Shown here: positions 12,901 to 23,347 of the stretch, in pieces | Position numbering within the stretch: position 1 is the first letter of the stretch | Layout of the letters: each line of letters begins with the position of its first letter | Origin: Tenebrio molitor | Lineage: Eukaryota; Arthropoda; Insecta; Coleoptera; Tenebrionidae | Direction of reading: 5' to 3' | DNA: 64,000 bases | Assembly: GCF_963966145.1 (NCBI RefSeq) | Contig: NC_091048.1 | Span: forward strand, 15,314,001-15,378,000 | Notes under the pieces: generated by a model | Told to the model about the DNA's origin: nothing | Database searches by the model: none | The model's input: only the letters and a program-made list of their open reading frames with translations | Translations under genes and position numbers: made by a program

Positions 12901-14304
12901 ACGACTTCCTGCATAAATAATATTGCGTCAATGTGGAATAAAATAAAAGTGGAGGGGAGAGGACCGGTGCCCCCTAAAACAATTTGTTTACAATAAAATG
13001 CGAATCGCGTCAGTGGCGTCCGAAGCGAATAATAAAATAAGTTTTATTATGGCAATAAGCGCGTCAAACTGGTTATGTCGCAAAATTCCGATAAACTCGC
13101 TCGCTTAAAAATAGGACCGCTTTTGGCTGTTTTCGACGAATTTTCACTCTCTTTCAACTTACCCTTCGTATTTGACTCTCTGGATGTTGGCAGAGTTTTC
13201 CTCCCAATAAGCGTGCGTCATATCCATTTTCCTAGGGGAATTCTCCACTGTGCGGAGGCTCTAACACATATCACACGGACCCTTCCGGATATTGTATTGT
13301 TATGGTTGAATTCGTTGACAGGTGTCGTCGCGGCTCTCGCAAACGCGCTTCACTTTCATCTACTTCTCGGGCCACTGATACCGTCGACGAACACGCTAGA
13401 GTACACGTGAGCGGAGTATTTAATCCAAGACAAGGCGAAATCGGTGCGATGCCTCTGTCATCTACGTGACCACTAACACATAACCGGTGGCAAAGCTCCG
13501 ATTACCGGAATTTCGCGTTTGCCGGCACGGAGTTAGCAGAGGATGGAGTCCGGACAATCCGGGAACGTGGTGCAACCAATTTTAGCTGGGGGAACGTAGA
13601 TCGAGGATTGTTTGTTTGTTTGCACATGATCGAAACCAGAGATCACGTTTAGCGTAACGTGGAGGCCCACGTGATCGTTGCTATTATACCCATCAAACGG
13701 CTATTATGACTGGACACTTTCAACTTATTGGGAATATTGAAATCGGATTGAGTTGGCATTGAAGGACTTATCTTACATAAGTTGAACTGCATTCAATATT
13801 CGCATTTTGAGGTGGCAAGAACTGCGCAAAAAATATTTCGGGCGGACGCCGGCCATGGCAACAACGCGTCATCGTTAGTTGCGAAAATTTTAACAATTGA
13901 TACAGCTTCATTAGATAAACAGGAATATTTGGCGGCGCGCGGCCAAAAAAATCAAACACTATTTTGTATATTTTTGTGTGTAACAAACGGCAAGCACGTT
14001 TCAAATTCTTTCCCGACTTAAAAGATGATTTTTTTTCTTTGTCTAACTAAAATTAAATTTAATCGTGTTTCCTGAGTTCAATTATAATTTACAAGTTGTT
14101 TTTGTCACGTCGATGGTCACGTTTCACGTGAAAACTTAGGTAACGTACGGAAAATCCTCGACTATCCCATAGGAAACCTTTAGTTTATGTAAGTTGTTTT
14201 GATCTTTCTGTTATTTCCACGCGCACCGAATCAAGCAAAACACATGTGAATATTTCTAATCCATGACAGTAAACGTGCAACAACTCGTGAACCGTGGGCA
14301 CGTG
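9976..14304. promoter_or_regulatory. Cluster of nine CACGTG E-boxes upstream of cwo
   Basis: Perfect CACGTG E-boxes are at 9976, 10057, 11981, 12733, 12879, 13404, 13668, 14125 and 14299 (first base of each). At 13656 an AACGTG precedes the CACGTG at 13668 with six bases between, the tandem E-box spacing described for CLK/CYC(BMAL1) binding. At 14118 a CACGTT sits one base before a CACGTG. The region lies upstream of the minus-strand cwo coding exons and ends about 300 bp before the plus-strand moira start, so it can act on both genes. CWO and CLK/CYC are known E-box binders and cwo is a known target. The sites are seen; their use is inferred. No protein-coding exon was recognised between 9503 and 14601, although an untranslated or short coding first exon of cwo should lie there. 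Confidence 0.7.
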
Positions 14305-14601
14305 TCCGATACGGCCCAGTTTCACCAGCTACTATCCCCTCTTCGTCCTAAATTTCAAATAACGCGCCACTTACTGTATATCTGGTTGCCGAAATTAAAA
14401 TTAAACATTAATGTCATTTTTGACAGTTGACATTGTGCGGTGTTTAGCGTCAGTCTGTATCTTTTTATTAATTTATTTATAAAAATTATTCTATAAAAGC
14501 TACTAAAGTGATATGTAATTTAGCAAATACATCATCAAAACTTTAATTTTGCATAAAACGAAGTTCTAACACAAGAACTGTGTTTGTGTTTTTGTGACAA
14601 A

Positions 14602-17600
14602 ATGATGGCCTACGGCCCAAAAAAGGACGGTAGTCCTAACGTGAAATATTTCGAATCACCAGAAACTCTCGCAGCACTAGAACTTGTAAGACAGTGGCTT
14701 CAGAAAAATGGGAAAAAGGTGAGATAAAGTAAATGAGGTTATGTTTGCCTGATGATTTAATTGTAGTACCTGCAAGCTGAACCTCTCACCAATAAAAGTC
14801 TGTCATTGTTGGTGTTACAACTTATGCAGTTTCAAGAAGATTTTTTGGGGAAAAATGTTCAGAAAACTCCTATGACCAGAATACCTGTGAGGTACTTTTT
14901 AGATTTTAAACCTGGAGGGTCACTATGCCACATGCTTTTGGCAGCATATCGTTTTAAAAGTGAACACAATTGGCGACGTTTTGAAATACCTACAGGAAAA
15001 GTAAGTCTCGTTAATTCTATAAATTGAACTAAAAGGATAATGTAGAATCTGTCACGATTCTTTCTGTTTTTTCTTAAGAACTGAGTCATACAACCGTTAG
15101 TTGATGTACACATTAATATTTTTTTGTAATATCTAGTTGTTAAAGGTGGCTTTCCGGACTGTTTGTCACCATGTAAACAACCTCATAACGGCCGGAGTCC
15201 GTTATAGGTGTCCGTTATGAGCAGGAGCGGCCGTTATAAATGACTAAATAACTATAGCAACGTAAATCTAAACTTTATTTTTCAACTTTTTTTACAATTG
15301 TTACAATAATTAATGTTTAATGTTAGGGGACACACCTTGAATTAATCGAAATCCGTATGCCACTAGCAGATGTAGACGATATCGAAGATGATGCTTCAGA
15401 ATTTTAACACCAACACAAGCGCAAGTTTGCAGGGAATAACTATGACTTCACTTGCTCTGCGGCCATCCGGACATCGGGAATATCTTGATCGCGATTTTTT
15501 ATTCATTTCAGTCGTTTATTTTCAATGGAAAGTTAAGTGTTGAACAAATCTGACAAACAACATTGAAACAATTTTTTTTTCACAAACAACGGTTGACATG
15601 ACGACGTCCTCTGCACACTTATTATTCATTCGGTTTTTTCGATGGCGTTGAAAAAAATGTATTTAAAAAAGATAATTGTGAACGAATCGTAGAGATATTA
15701 CAAAAACTATTCTACAATACACGTCCGTTAGGGCCTTTACAGCCGCGCCAGTATTATTCGACTCGCTCTGCGAGCTCGTCTCACAAAATCTCTGGCTCGA
15801 CAGTAAAGGCTATCCTAACGGACTTCTACTGTAAAATACTATTACAAATTGCTTATTAGGTAAATTTGTTAACACTATTCAATTCCGAAATGGTCAGCCT
15901 ACTTTCAACGCTTCCTAAGTCTAAGATCTTTGAGTTTTTGATCTTTTCTTATCCTGAGTCCAAGCATTAGACATCTCATTAAACTCTAAAGAGTTCTGGT
16001 CATTCCAATTCATTTAAGTGGTTCCTAGAAAGAATGTATACAATGTGGTAAAGTAAAAAACAAAATTTATAATTACGTTATTTAATGTTTTCAAGCAAAA
16101 CGCTCGCACAGGTCGATTTTATTTATAAAAATGCCATCTTGTGACATGCAAATGACAAATTACGCGAAACGAGCACTTCACGTACCTAAAACAGGCCGCG
16201 AAATCCAATTTGACGGCCGTAACAGTAAACGTCAATCAAATCTGACAGACAAAACTTTTTCAGTTCCCGTTTTTTTTTTTTTTTTTTTGAAGCCAACTGT
16301 ACTTATTTTGACAGTGATTTGCTTTAACGATTCAGGAACTAGAAAATGTCAAAATTTCAAACTTCTCACTAAATGCCGTTTTAGGTACAATCAATTGAAC
16401 CTGTTAGACATTGCTAAATTTTAGGAAAAATCAACAGGTGGTGTTTCAATAGAGATGGCAGATCCTATACATTACATGTTACATTACAGCAAGGCGGTCT
16501 CTATTTTAATAGGCCAGGACACTGGCTGTGTTGCCAAATTTCTTAGTGGGCCGTTCCATAGCATCTTGACTTTCAAAAATATTGGCACTTCTATACAGGG
16601 TGTTTTCGAAGTTGAGGCGTTCCCTTTAACATGTGATAGTATGCGTTGTTCTAACTAAACAATTGCTATCTTATAAAAGAGGATACACATAATTACTTTG
16701 ACTTGGACACCTGATATACTTTGACTGAAGTAAAATTGCAATACGAGAATTAGAAAAATCTTTCAGTGATGATTGACAGACAGCTGACAATGACGAAATA
16801 GTGAGTGATCACAAAACTTCAAAACTAGTACCTAACTTTTTTTATAGGTTGGCGAAGCAACGTTGCAGACGTTAGTGGGCCATTCCACAGACCACTTTCT
16901 GAAGTCGGTGTCACGGCCTGTTAAAATAGAGACCGCCCTGATTACAGGCTTGGTTCGCGTAGTCTGTACGCGCCTAAGACTGGCGTTTAGATTTTTCCCC
17001 AAAATTGATATTTGACTTTCTACTAAAATCTATTCCATTTAAGAATGCAATAGATGTCGCTTTGAATGGAAAACGTTTAAGGTACTATATCTTTAGAAGG
17101 TAGCGCCATTCCGCTCCACAATTTTTCGCCTCGAAATTAAAAGAGAGGACATTATCGATAAATCCCGTGAGTGTGACAAAGATAGAAATACACAATTTTA
17201 CGGGATTTTTGTATCGTGTCAAAACAGATTAACTTAACATTGCTCGAAATTAAAAGAGAGTGAGATATATCCTGCACCGTTTGGCGTTCGCTGAACATAC
17301 AATGTAAAATGGCTATGGTCAGTTCTAAAATGGACAAGTCAATTCATTTGAAATAGGCAACCAAACTTACAGATTCACGAATCCTTTGTTCAGTAAAATA
17401 AAAAACTCACGGTATAGTACGCCACTGAACAAAGTTTTATTTAATCTAGACCAAAACACAAGACGTTTTATGGCACCAGAAATTCGTTCACATTTCGATG
17501 GCGCCGATGGTGCAATGGCCGGCAAAAAAACTAGCCATCACTTTTCTGTCACGTCAAAATCCAAATGTGTAATTAATGCTTTAATGACACTGACATTTAA

Positions 17601-20600
17601 GTGATGGATAACTTTTTTTGCCGGCTACCGTACAAGATCATAAACATAATAGTATTTACACAGGGTTATTCACGTAAGATGACGAGCCTGACTAGGTAAA
17701 AATGCAACCCAAAATTCACATTACAAAGCATTCATTGTGGTTTGGTATTTAAAAATTCAATCAGGAATCCAAGTAGGTATTCTATTAATTTGAAAGGTAT
17801 ATCTGTCATTGTATTTTTCGTTCATTTTTAGTATTTGAAAAGGTTTTCGAACGATAACAGAACCGATATGATCCTACTTACCCATTACTTTTGTGTTTAA
17901 TTGCTTATTATTATTAAGTCATACTTTGTTGAGAGAGGTATTTTTCTGTCAGAACTTGACATTAAAAGCTGTCTATGTTTTATGTGCATTATGATAATGC
18001 CGAATAATGTAATATGGACGAGATTGCTTTGTGAATTGTCTTTTGGGTTGCATTTTTACCTGGTCAGGCTCGTCATCCTACGTGAATAATCCTGTACAGT
18101 CAGTTGCAAAAAAATCGAGTACATCATAAATATCAAGAGCACTGAATTTGCCTGTTTTTAACATATGTAAATCAGGCTTTTCTGACTTTTAATGGCCTGC
18201 TTTTTCAAATAGGTTATGTATGACACAAGGAATGTCGTTATGTCTGACGTAAGAAATGAAAAGTTTTGACATTTTGCTTGTCTCGGTAACATCAAAATTG
18301 ATAACAAAAAGAATGAATTAAACTATAGACATTTTTATGTACTCGATTTTTTTGCAACCGACTGTATTTATACAGACTAATTCACATAACTTTCCGACCC
18401 TTATGAAATTTAAATGCAGCCAATAATACGTTATTCAGTGATAACTTGATACCTTTATTTACTATTAAATCTGGACACTCTTGACATTTTTGACAATCAG
18501 TTGACAGTGTCGATACGATAATGATATATGATGAATTGATAAGTCAGTTTCTTAAATAAAAAAAAATATTGCCGATTATTGCCATTTTTAAATTTTTATA
18601 AATGAGACTTTTGTGAGGGATATCTAAACCATACAATATGTAATTCATGTTTTTGGATCAAGTTATTAATGAAAAACGTATTGCTGACTGCATTTAAATT
18701 TCGTTAGGGTCGGAAAGTTATGTGAATCAGTGTGTACCATGGACCTAGTATTAGTTAATACTACCTCCATGGTCTGTACAGTCGCGAGCAATAAATTTTG
18801 GTCGTCAAGGTCATTCTTTGACGCAATCGAAAATGCTCCATTGTAGAACAGTCGTAAGTATCATAACCTATCATCATGTTGTATGACATTAATTGTCATT
18901 TTTTTCTCACTTTTTTTGACTGATTATGTCCATGTCAACAAAATGTCAAAAAATTAATTAATTAGGTACTGTTAATTAATGTCATACAACATGATGATAG
19001 GTTATGATATTTACGACCGTTTTACAATGGACCATCAAGGCATGATTTTGACGACCATTTTTTTTTTGCTTGCGACAGTACTATCGCGGCCAAAATACTT
19101 TGGTAGTCAATGTGACATTAATGACATTCAATTGTAAAGCAAACTTTAGGATGTTAATAGTTATTTATTTAACGAGTTCGTGTGTAATTTTGGCTTTTTT
19201 TGGCATGAGTGGACCAGTTTAAAACTCGAATGAAACGAGAGTTTTAAAGGTCCACGAGTGCCAAAAAAGCCCAAATTACACAAGAACGAGTTGAATACAA
19301 CGTTTTTTTGTTCGACGAGCCCCTTAAAGGCTCCAAATCGCTAAAAATCTTTAAAATTAGCTTGACGTTTCGTTTTGACAAGTTGTCAAATTTATCAAAA
19401 TCCGTTCACACAGGAGAAAATTCTCACATTCTGACAGTGTCGAACAAAAAACCTTATTTTTTTACTACTGTCAAAATTATTTTAATCTATCAGTGTCATA
19501 CGGAGGCAGGGTTCAAAAGCAAAAGATCAACATGGTCGCGGTTTAGACAACCTTCAGAAGCAAGTAAGACGATTCTATATTTATCAAAAACTGAAGGTGC
19601 CATATTTTTGACAAGAATAATTTGAAATTGTCATGTATATTGACATTAATACTTGATTTACATTTGAAGTGTCAAAAATTGACGACCAAAGTATTTTGGC
19701 CGCGATAGTACATACTATGCCGGCCAAAAAATTTTGGCCGTCATTGTCTGTCAATTCAAAAAAAAAAATTGTAATCCGTACTTTATTGTCATCATGATTA
19801 CCGTCTTGATTATGAACGTTATTTTTTGGGTGGTAAATTTCAAAATTCAAAATTATTTTGTCATTTCTACTACACAGAACGTTTACCTCAGGTTATCTAT
19901 GTACGATTGCTCTAATTTTGTTCATTCATGTCGGATTTTTGGAATATCTGAGCTTCAAACAGTTTAAATTGATTGTCAAAATGACAAGAATCGAAAGTAG
20001 GGTTACGATTCCTAAAGGTTTATTTACACTTTTCTTGAATGTCAAGAAAGTGACGGCCAAAATTTTGTGGCCGCCATAGTACATACAGAAAAGTGAATTA
20101 AATAAGATAAAAGCTATGATACTGTATTTTCTGTTTTTATGTCAGTAACTGAAATATGTTCCTAATTTTATATTTTTATTGTCCCACAGAGCACTGGAAA
20201 GTTAGAGCGAGTGTTTGAAATGTTCAAGTGCTTGGAAAAAGTTCTAATACAAAATAGGTTCTATACGGTACCAGTTGTATATATCAGACCCGAAATCGAA
20301 AAGACTCTTGCTGCTAAGTTACGAGAAATTGTTTGCAGAAAATTTGCACAGCTTGCCGAAACTGAAGAAATGGCAACTCACATTTGTTACTCACCTGTCG
20401 ATCCTGTAGAAGAAGAGTATGGACGTCCAGTATTCAAACGCGAGAAAATGGTGATGATGCATTGGTATTACTTCCCAAATTCGTACGACACTTGGATCAG
20501 TTTAGATATATCAAGTGAAGGTTTAAGTAACGACGTTCCGAGTCCAAAAACCGACCCATGGCGAATTGCTTGTTCGTGGTTGCTGGAAACTGATCACTAT

Positions 20601-22685
20601 AATGAATGGATGTCCGAAGAAGATTATGAAGTAACTGAATTAGGACACAAGAAAATACATCCGTTGCGGATGTCAGTTGAAGACGTTATGAATCCGTCGA
20701 ACGATGATAGGTCGAAGAAAAAACAAAAAAGAAAGCGATCACCTTCACCACCGTCTAAAGTTGGAAAGCGGAAAAGTGGACGTAGTCCAGCTATTGGAAA
20801 GAAACAAAGACCTGATGAAATGGAGGCTGAAGATCTAACTAAAGACATGGAAGAACCAACTCCAGAACCCAACATAGTAGAAGTGAATTCATCTATGCCC
20901 AATCAAAACAGTAAAAAAGACCACGAGTTGCAACCTTTAAAAGGAGGTTCAGTAACAGACTTGGAAGAATCGGAAGAAAGAGGAGAAGATTCACAAAACG
21001 GTAAAAATAGCGACAGCAACACTCAAGATGACGGACAGGAAGACAACGTTACTGAACAAACTCATCACATCATTATCCCATCATACTCGGCATGGTTTGA
21101 TTACAATGCCATACATGAAGTCGAAAAAAGGGCGTTGCCTGAATTTTTCAATGGCAGGAACAAATCTAAAACTCCTGAAATCTATCTGGCCTATAGAAAT
21201 TTCATGGTCGATACGTACAGACTGAACCCCACCGAGTACATTACGAGTACGGCTTGTCGACGAAATTTGGCAGGAGACGTTTGCGCTATCATGCGGGTAC
21301 ATGCTTTCCTGGAACAATGGGGATTAATCAACTATCAAGTCGACACAGATTCTAGACCCACTCCGATGGGCCCACCACCCACTTCTCATTTTCACATCTT
21401 GTCAGACACTCCTTCAGGTTTACAGCCTGTCAATCCCCCCAAAACTCAACAGCCAAGTGCCGCAAAAACTTTGCTCGACTTGGATAGATCGCAGGATATT
21501 AAAAAGGGAGACGGTAGCGATCAGATGTCCAATTTTGGACTGAAACTTGATCAATACGCCAAAAAACCGGCCGCTTTGAGAAATAAAAGTGCCGCTTCTT
21601 TAACCAGGGATTGGACGGAACAAGAGACCCTACTGTTGCTGGAAGGGCTGGAAATGTACAAAGATGATTGGAATAAAGTGTGTGAACACGTAGGATCCAG
21701 AACCCAAGACGAGTGTATTCTCCATTTCTTGCGTTTACCGATTGAAGATCCGTATTTAGAAGATCCGGAAGCTGGAGGCGCGCTAGGTCCTTTAGCTTAC
21801 CAACCGATACCATTTAGTAAAGCAGGCAATCCAATAATGTCCACGGTAGCATTTCTTGCTTCAATAGTAGATCCTCGTGTGGCTGCTGCAGCCGCTAAAT
21901 CCGCAATGAACGAGTTCGCCAGCATAAAAGACGAAGTCCCAGCTGCAGTAATGGATGCTCATTTGAAGAACGTCGAGGCCTCCTCGGCTGAAGGCAAGTA
22001 CGATCCAGCAGCCAATTTAGCCCTGACTGGTATCGCTGGTACAGTCCCAGAGAAAGAAGAAGATGAAAAAATTAAAAAAGAACCTGAAAGCAAAGACGAA
22101 GAAAAGCCAGAGGAGAAAAAACCAGAAGAGAAAGAGGAAAAGGAAGATAAAACCATTAAAACTGAAACGCCCGTGGAACCTGTCAAAACTGAGAAACCCG
22201 ATCAACCTGAAACTAAACTGGAGAGGACGGTTAAAGACAGTGAAATGCAAAGTGCCGCGGCTGCTGCTTTAGCGGCTGCGGCCGTGAAAGCCAAGCATTT
22301 GGCTGCGGTGGAAGAAAGAAAGATTAAGTCATTAGTTGCGCTATTAGTGGAAACGCAAATGAAAAAATTAGAGATCAAACTGAGGCATTTTGAAGAGTTG
22401 GAAACTACGATGGAACGAGAGAGAGAAGGACTCGAATATCAAAGACAGCAATTGATTACTGAACGACAACAATTTCATTTAGAACAGTTGAAAGCTGCCG
22501 AATTTAGAGCAAGACAACAAGCTCATCAAAGACTGCAAGCGGATCAAGGACAATGGGCCATGCAACAACCACAAATGACGCATTCAGCGCCACCTAGTGA
22601 AGGAGCTCCAACAAGCACACCTACACCTCCCAGTCCACAAGCCGCTGCCGTAGCATCGCCAGCAGCACCTCACCATCATATTTAA
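14602..22685 (+). CDS. mor: Moira/SMARCC, SWI/SNF (BRM) complex scaffold
   Basis: Three exons join in phase 0: 14602-14718, 14767-15000 and 20190-22685, giving about 948 residues. The N-terminus (GPKKDGSPNVKYFESPETL, KSLSLLVLQLMQFQEDFLGK) is diagnostic of SMARCC1/2/Moira. The long third exon carries the SWIRM domain at about residues 405-500 (IIIPSYSAWFDYNAIHEVEK), a SANT domain at about 590-640 (DWTEQETLLLLEGLEMYKDDW), an acidic/Lys-rich linker, a SWIRM-associated block (AFLASIVDPRVAAAAAKSAM) and a C-terminal coiled coil at about 820-905. Moira is a core scaffold of the nucleosome-remodelling BAP/PBAP complexes in the nucleus. It is shorter than fly Moira, mostly in the low-complexity C-terminus. 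The 5.2-kb intron 2 is full of TIR elements. Confidence 0.95.
15327..15407 (+). other. Possible alternative terminal exon in moira intron 2
   Basis: After an acceptor-like ttaatgttag, 26 codons read GTHLELIEIRMPLADVDDIE and on to a D/E-rich end and TAA. The phase matches the end of moira exon 2, so use of this exon would give a truncated product of about 143 residues. In-frame stops lie immediately upstream of the acceptor, so it is either an exon or a chance frame. I do not recognise the peptide. Confidence 0.25.
15723..15823. mobile_element. Approx. 100-bp palindromic element
   Basis: The ends GTCCGTTAGGGCCTTTACAG and CAGTAAAGGCTATCCTAACG(GAC) are inverted repeats. A weaker palindromic patch with ATAACGGCCG / CGGCCGTTAT lies nearby at about 15187-15239. 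Confidence 0.55.
16490..16940. mobile_element. Non-autonomous TIR element with 7-bp duplication
   Basis: The terminal repeats CAAGGCGGTCTCTATTTTAA and the complement of TTAAAATAGAGACCGCCCTG are flanked by ATTACAG on both sides (16483-16489 and 16941-16947). The duplication length suggests a hAT-like mobiliser. Inside, at about 16596-16660, is half of the TACAGGGTGTTTTCGAAG element family seen complete at 60652-61253. Confidence 0.65.
17512..17632. mobile_element. Palindromic MITE, GGCCGGCAAAA family
   Basis: The arms are CAATGGCCGGCAAAAAAACT and the complement of AACTTTTTTTGCCGGCTACC, with a TAGCCATCA block inside. A second copy lies at 34544-34668 in the CHERP intron, and the two match along most of their length. 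Confidence 0.7.
17661..18094. mobile_element. MITE array member 1
   Basis: The ends CAGGGTTATTCACGTAAGAT and the complement of TACGTGAATAATCCTG pair over about 60 bp, including GCAACCCAAAA. TACA flanks both sides and the right flank is also the start of the next element. A shorter related copy is at 28059-28200. Confidence 0.75.
18097..18364. mobile_element. MITE array member 2
   Basis: The ends CAGTCAGTTGCAAAAAAATC and the complement of GATTTTTTTGCAACCGACTG are flanked by TA. The interior is AT-rich and non-coding. Confidence 0.8.
18373..18734. mobile_element. MITE array member 3
   Basis: The ends CAGACTAATTCACATAACTT and the complement of AAGTTATGTGAATCAGTGTG are flanked by TA. The repeat runs inward through TTTCCGACCC and GAAATTTAAATGCAG. 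A partial second copy is at about 28467-28670. Confidence 0.75.
18779..19078. mobile_element. MITE array member 4, CAGTCGCGAGCAATAAA family
   Basis: The left end is CAGTCGCGAGCAATAAATTT and the right end is the complement of CTTGCGACAG. Internal arms around TCATAACCTATCATCATGTT are also inverted. Its right-hand TA is the left-hand TA of the next element. A second copy is at 27682-27924 and an end fragment is near 59058. Confidence 0.75.
19081..19708. mobile_element. MITE array member 5
   Basis: The ends CTATCGCGGCCAAAATACTT and the complement of AAGTATTTTGGCCGCGATAG pair almost perfectly, with TA on both sides. It carries a second palindromic element inside it (19171-19291). Confidence 0.8.
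19171..19291. mobile_element. Palindromic element nested in array member 5
   Basis: A palindrome of about 120 bp reads ACGAGTTCGTGTGTAATTTT inward to GTTTAAAACTCG, then back through CGAGAGTTTTAAAGGTCCAC to ACAAGAACGAGT. It is non-coding. Confidence 0.65.
19715..20079. mobile_element. MITE array member 6
   Basis: The ends CTATGCCGGCCAAAAAATTT and the complement of AAATTTTGTGGCCGCCATAG are flanked by TA. It lies 110 bp upstream of the acceptor of moira exon 3. Confidence 0.75.
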
Positions 22686-23347
22686 AATAAGATATATTAC
22701 TTTTAAGTAACACTAGTTTATGATCAAGATATAAATTTTTCTTTGTAGGTATATTCGCTTCACAATTTTGGGCTTTTATTTTTATTACAATTATGTATGT
22801 GTTTAATTTACAATGACTAATTTTAAATGATTCTTATATTGAAGATGTCCAAAAATTACTTTTTTTTTATAGCTGAAATCGCATTTTATGTTGAGGTGCC
22901 ACAGAATACAATAAAACACAAGATTATTCAAACAATTTATTTTGCATGTGGCCTAAGTTTAAGTAAATCAAATTACATTGAATTAAACTTACAAATACTT
23001 GGATTCTGTTGTCACAATAATTAAGTAAAATAACATTGAAAAATAGTATTTTTATTAAACCGATGTAATTTTGTACACTTCACTTATTTACATTATTTTT
23101 ACAATACCTCAGATGCAGATGTGTGCATAGCAAAATATATAAGCAAATATCCAGTTACGAATGTAACTTGAAATGATTCTAGTTTTGACAGGGACTATTT
23201 TAAACGTTTTACGTTATCTAAGAAAATATTTTGTCAACAATCGTACAAAATTATGATCACTTTTTGACATGAAAAATGCAAATCTGACTATTGAGAACTT
23301 TATATACAAAAAAGAAAAATAAAATGACAGTAATAAAAAAAACAGCC
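22686..23347. other. Convergent 3' flanks of moira and CHERP
   Basis: AT-rich DNA between two convergent stop codons. It holds AATAAA-like signals on the plus strand (near 22910, cAATAAAaca) and TTTATT on the other strand. It probably holds both 3' UTRs. No repeat or ORF was recognised. Confidence 0.4.

Noticed and set aside
12736..13410. Two open frames (86 and 111 codons) upstream of cwo
   Set aside because: They have no recognisable motif and no splice context joining them to cwo. The region is explained better as regulatory or untranslated sequence.
16268..16290. Long T run as a retroposon tail
   Set aside because: No target duplication or SINE-like body adjoins it. Similar homopolymers occur at 26460 and 54075.
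18745..18775. CCATGGACC...CCATGG palindrome between two MITEs as a regulatory site
   Set aside because: It is a short inverted pair between TA-flanked elements and is probably a scar or flank of earlier insertions.
20211..22685. Many smaller frames on both strands within moira, CHERP and Mi-2 exons
   Set aside because: They overlap long conserved coding exons in other frames, are low-complexity mirror images (Ser/Lys/Phe-rich) and have no independent support.
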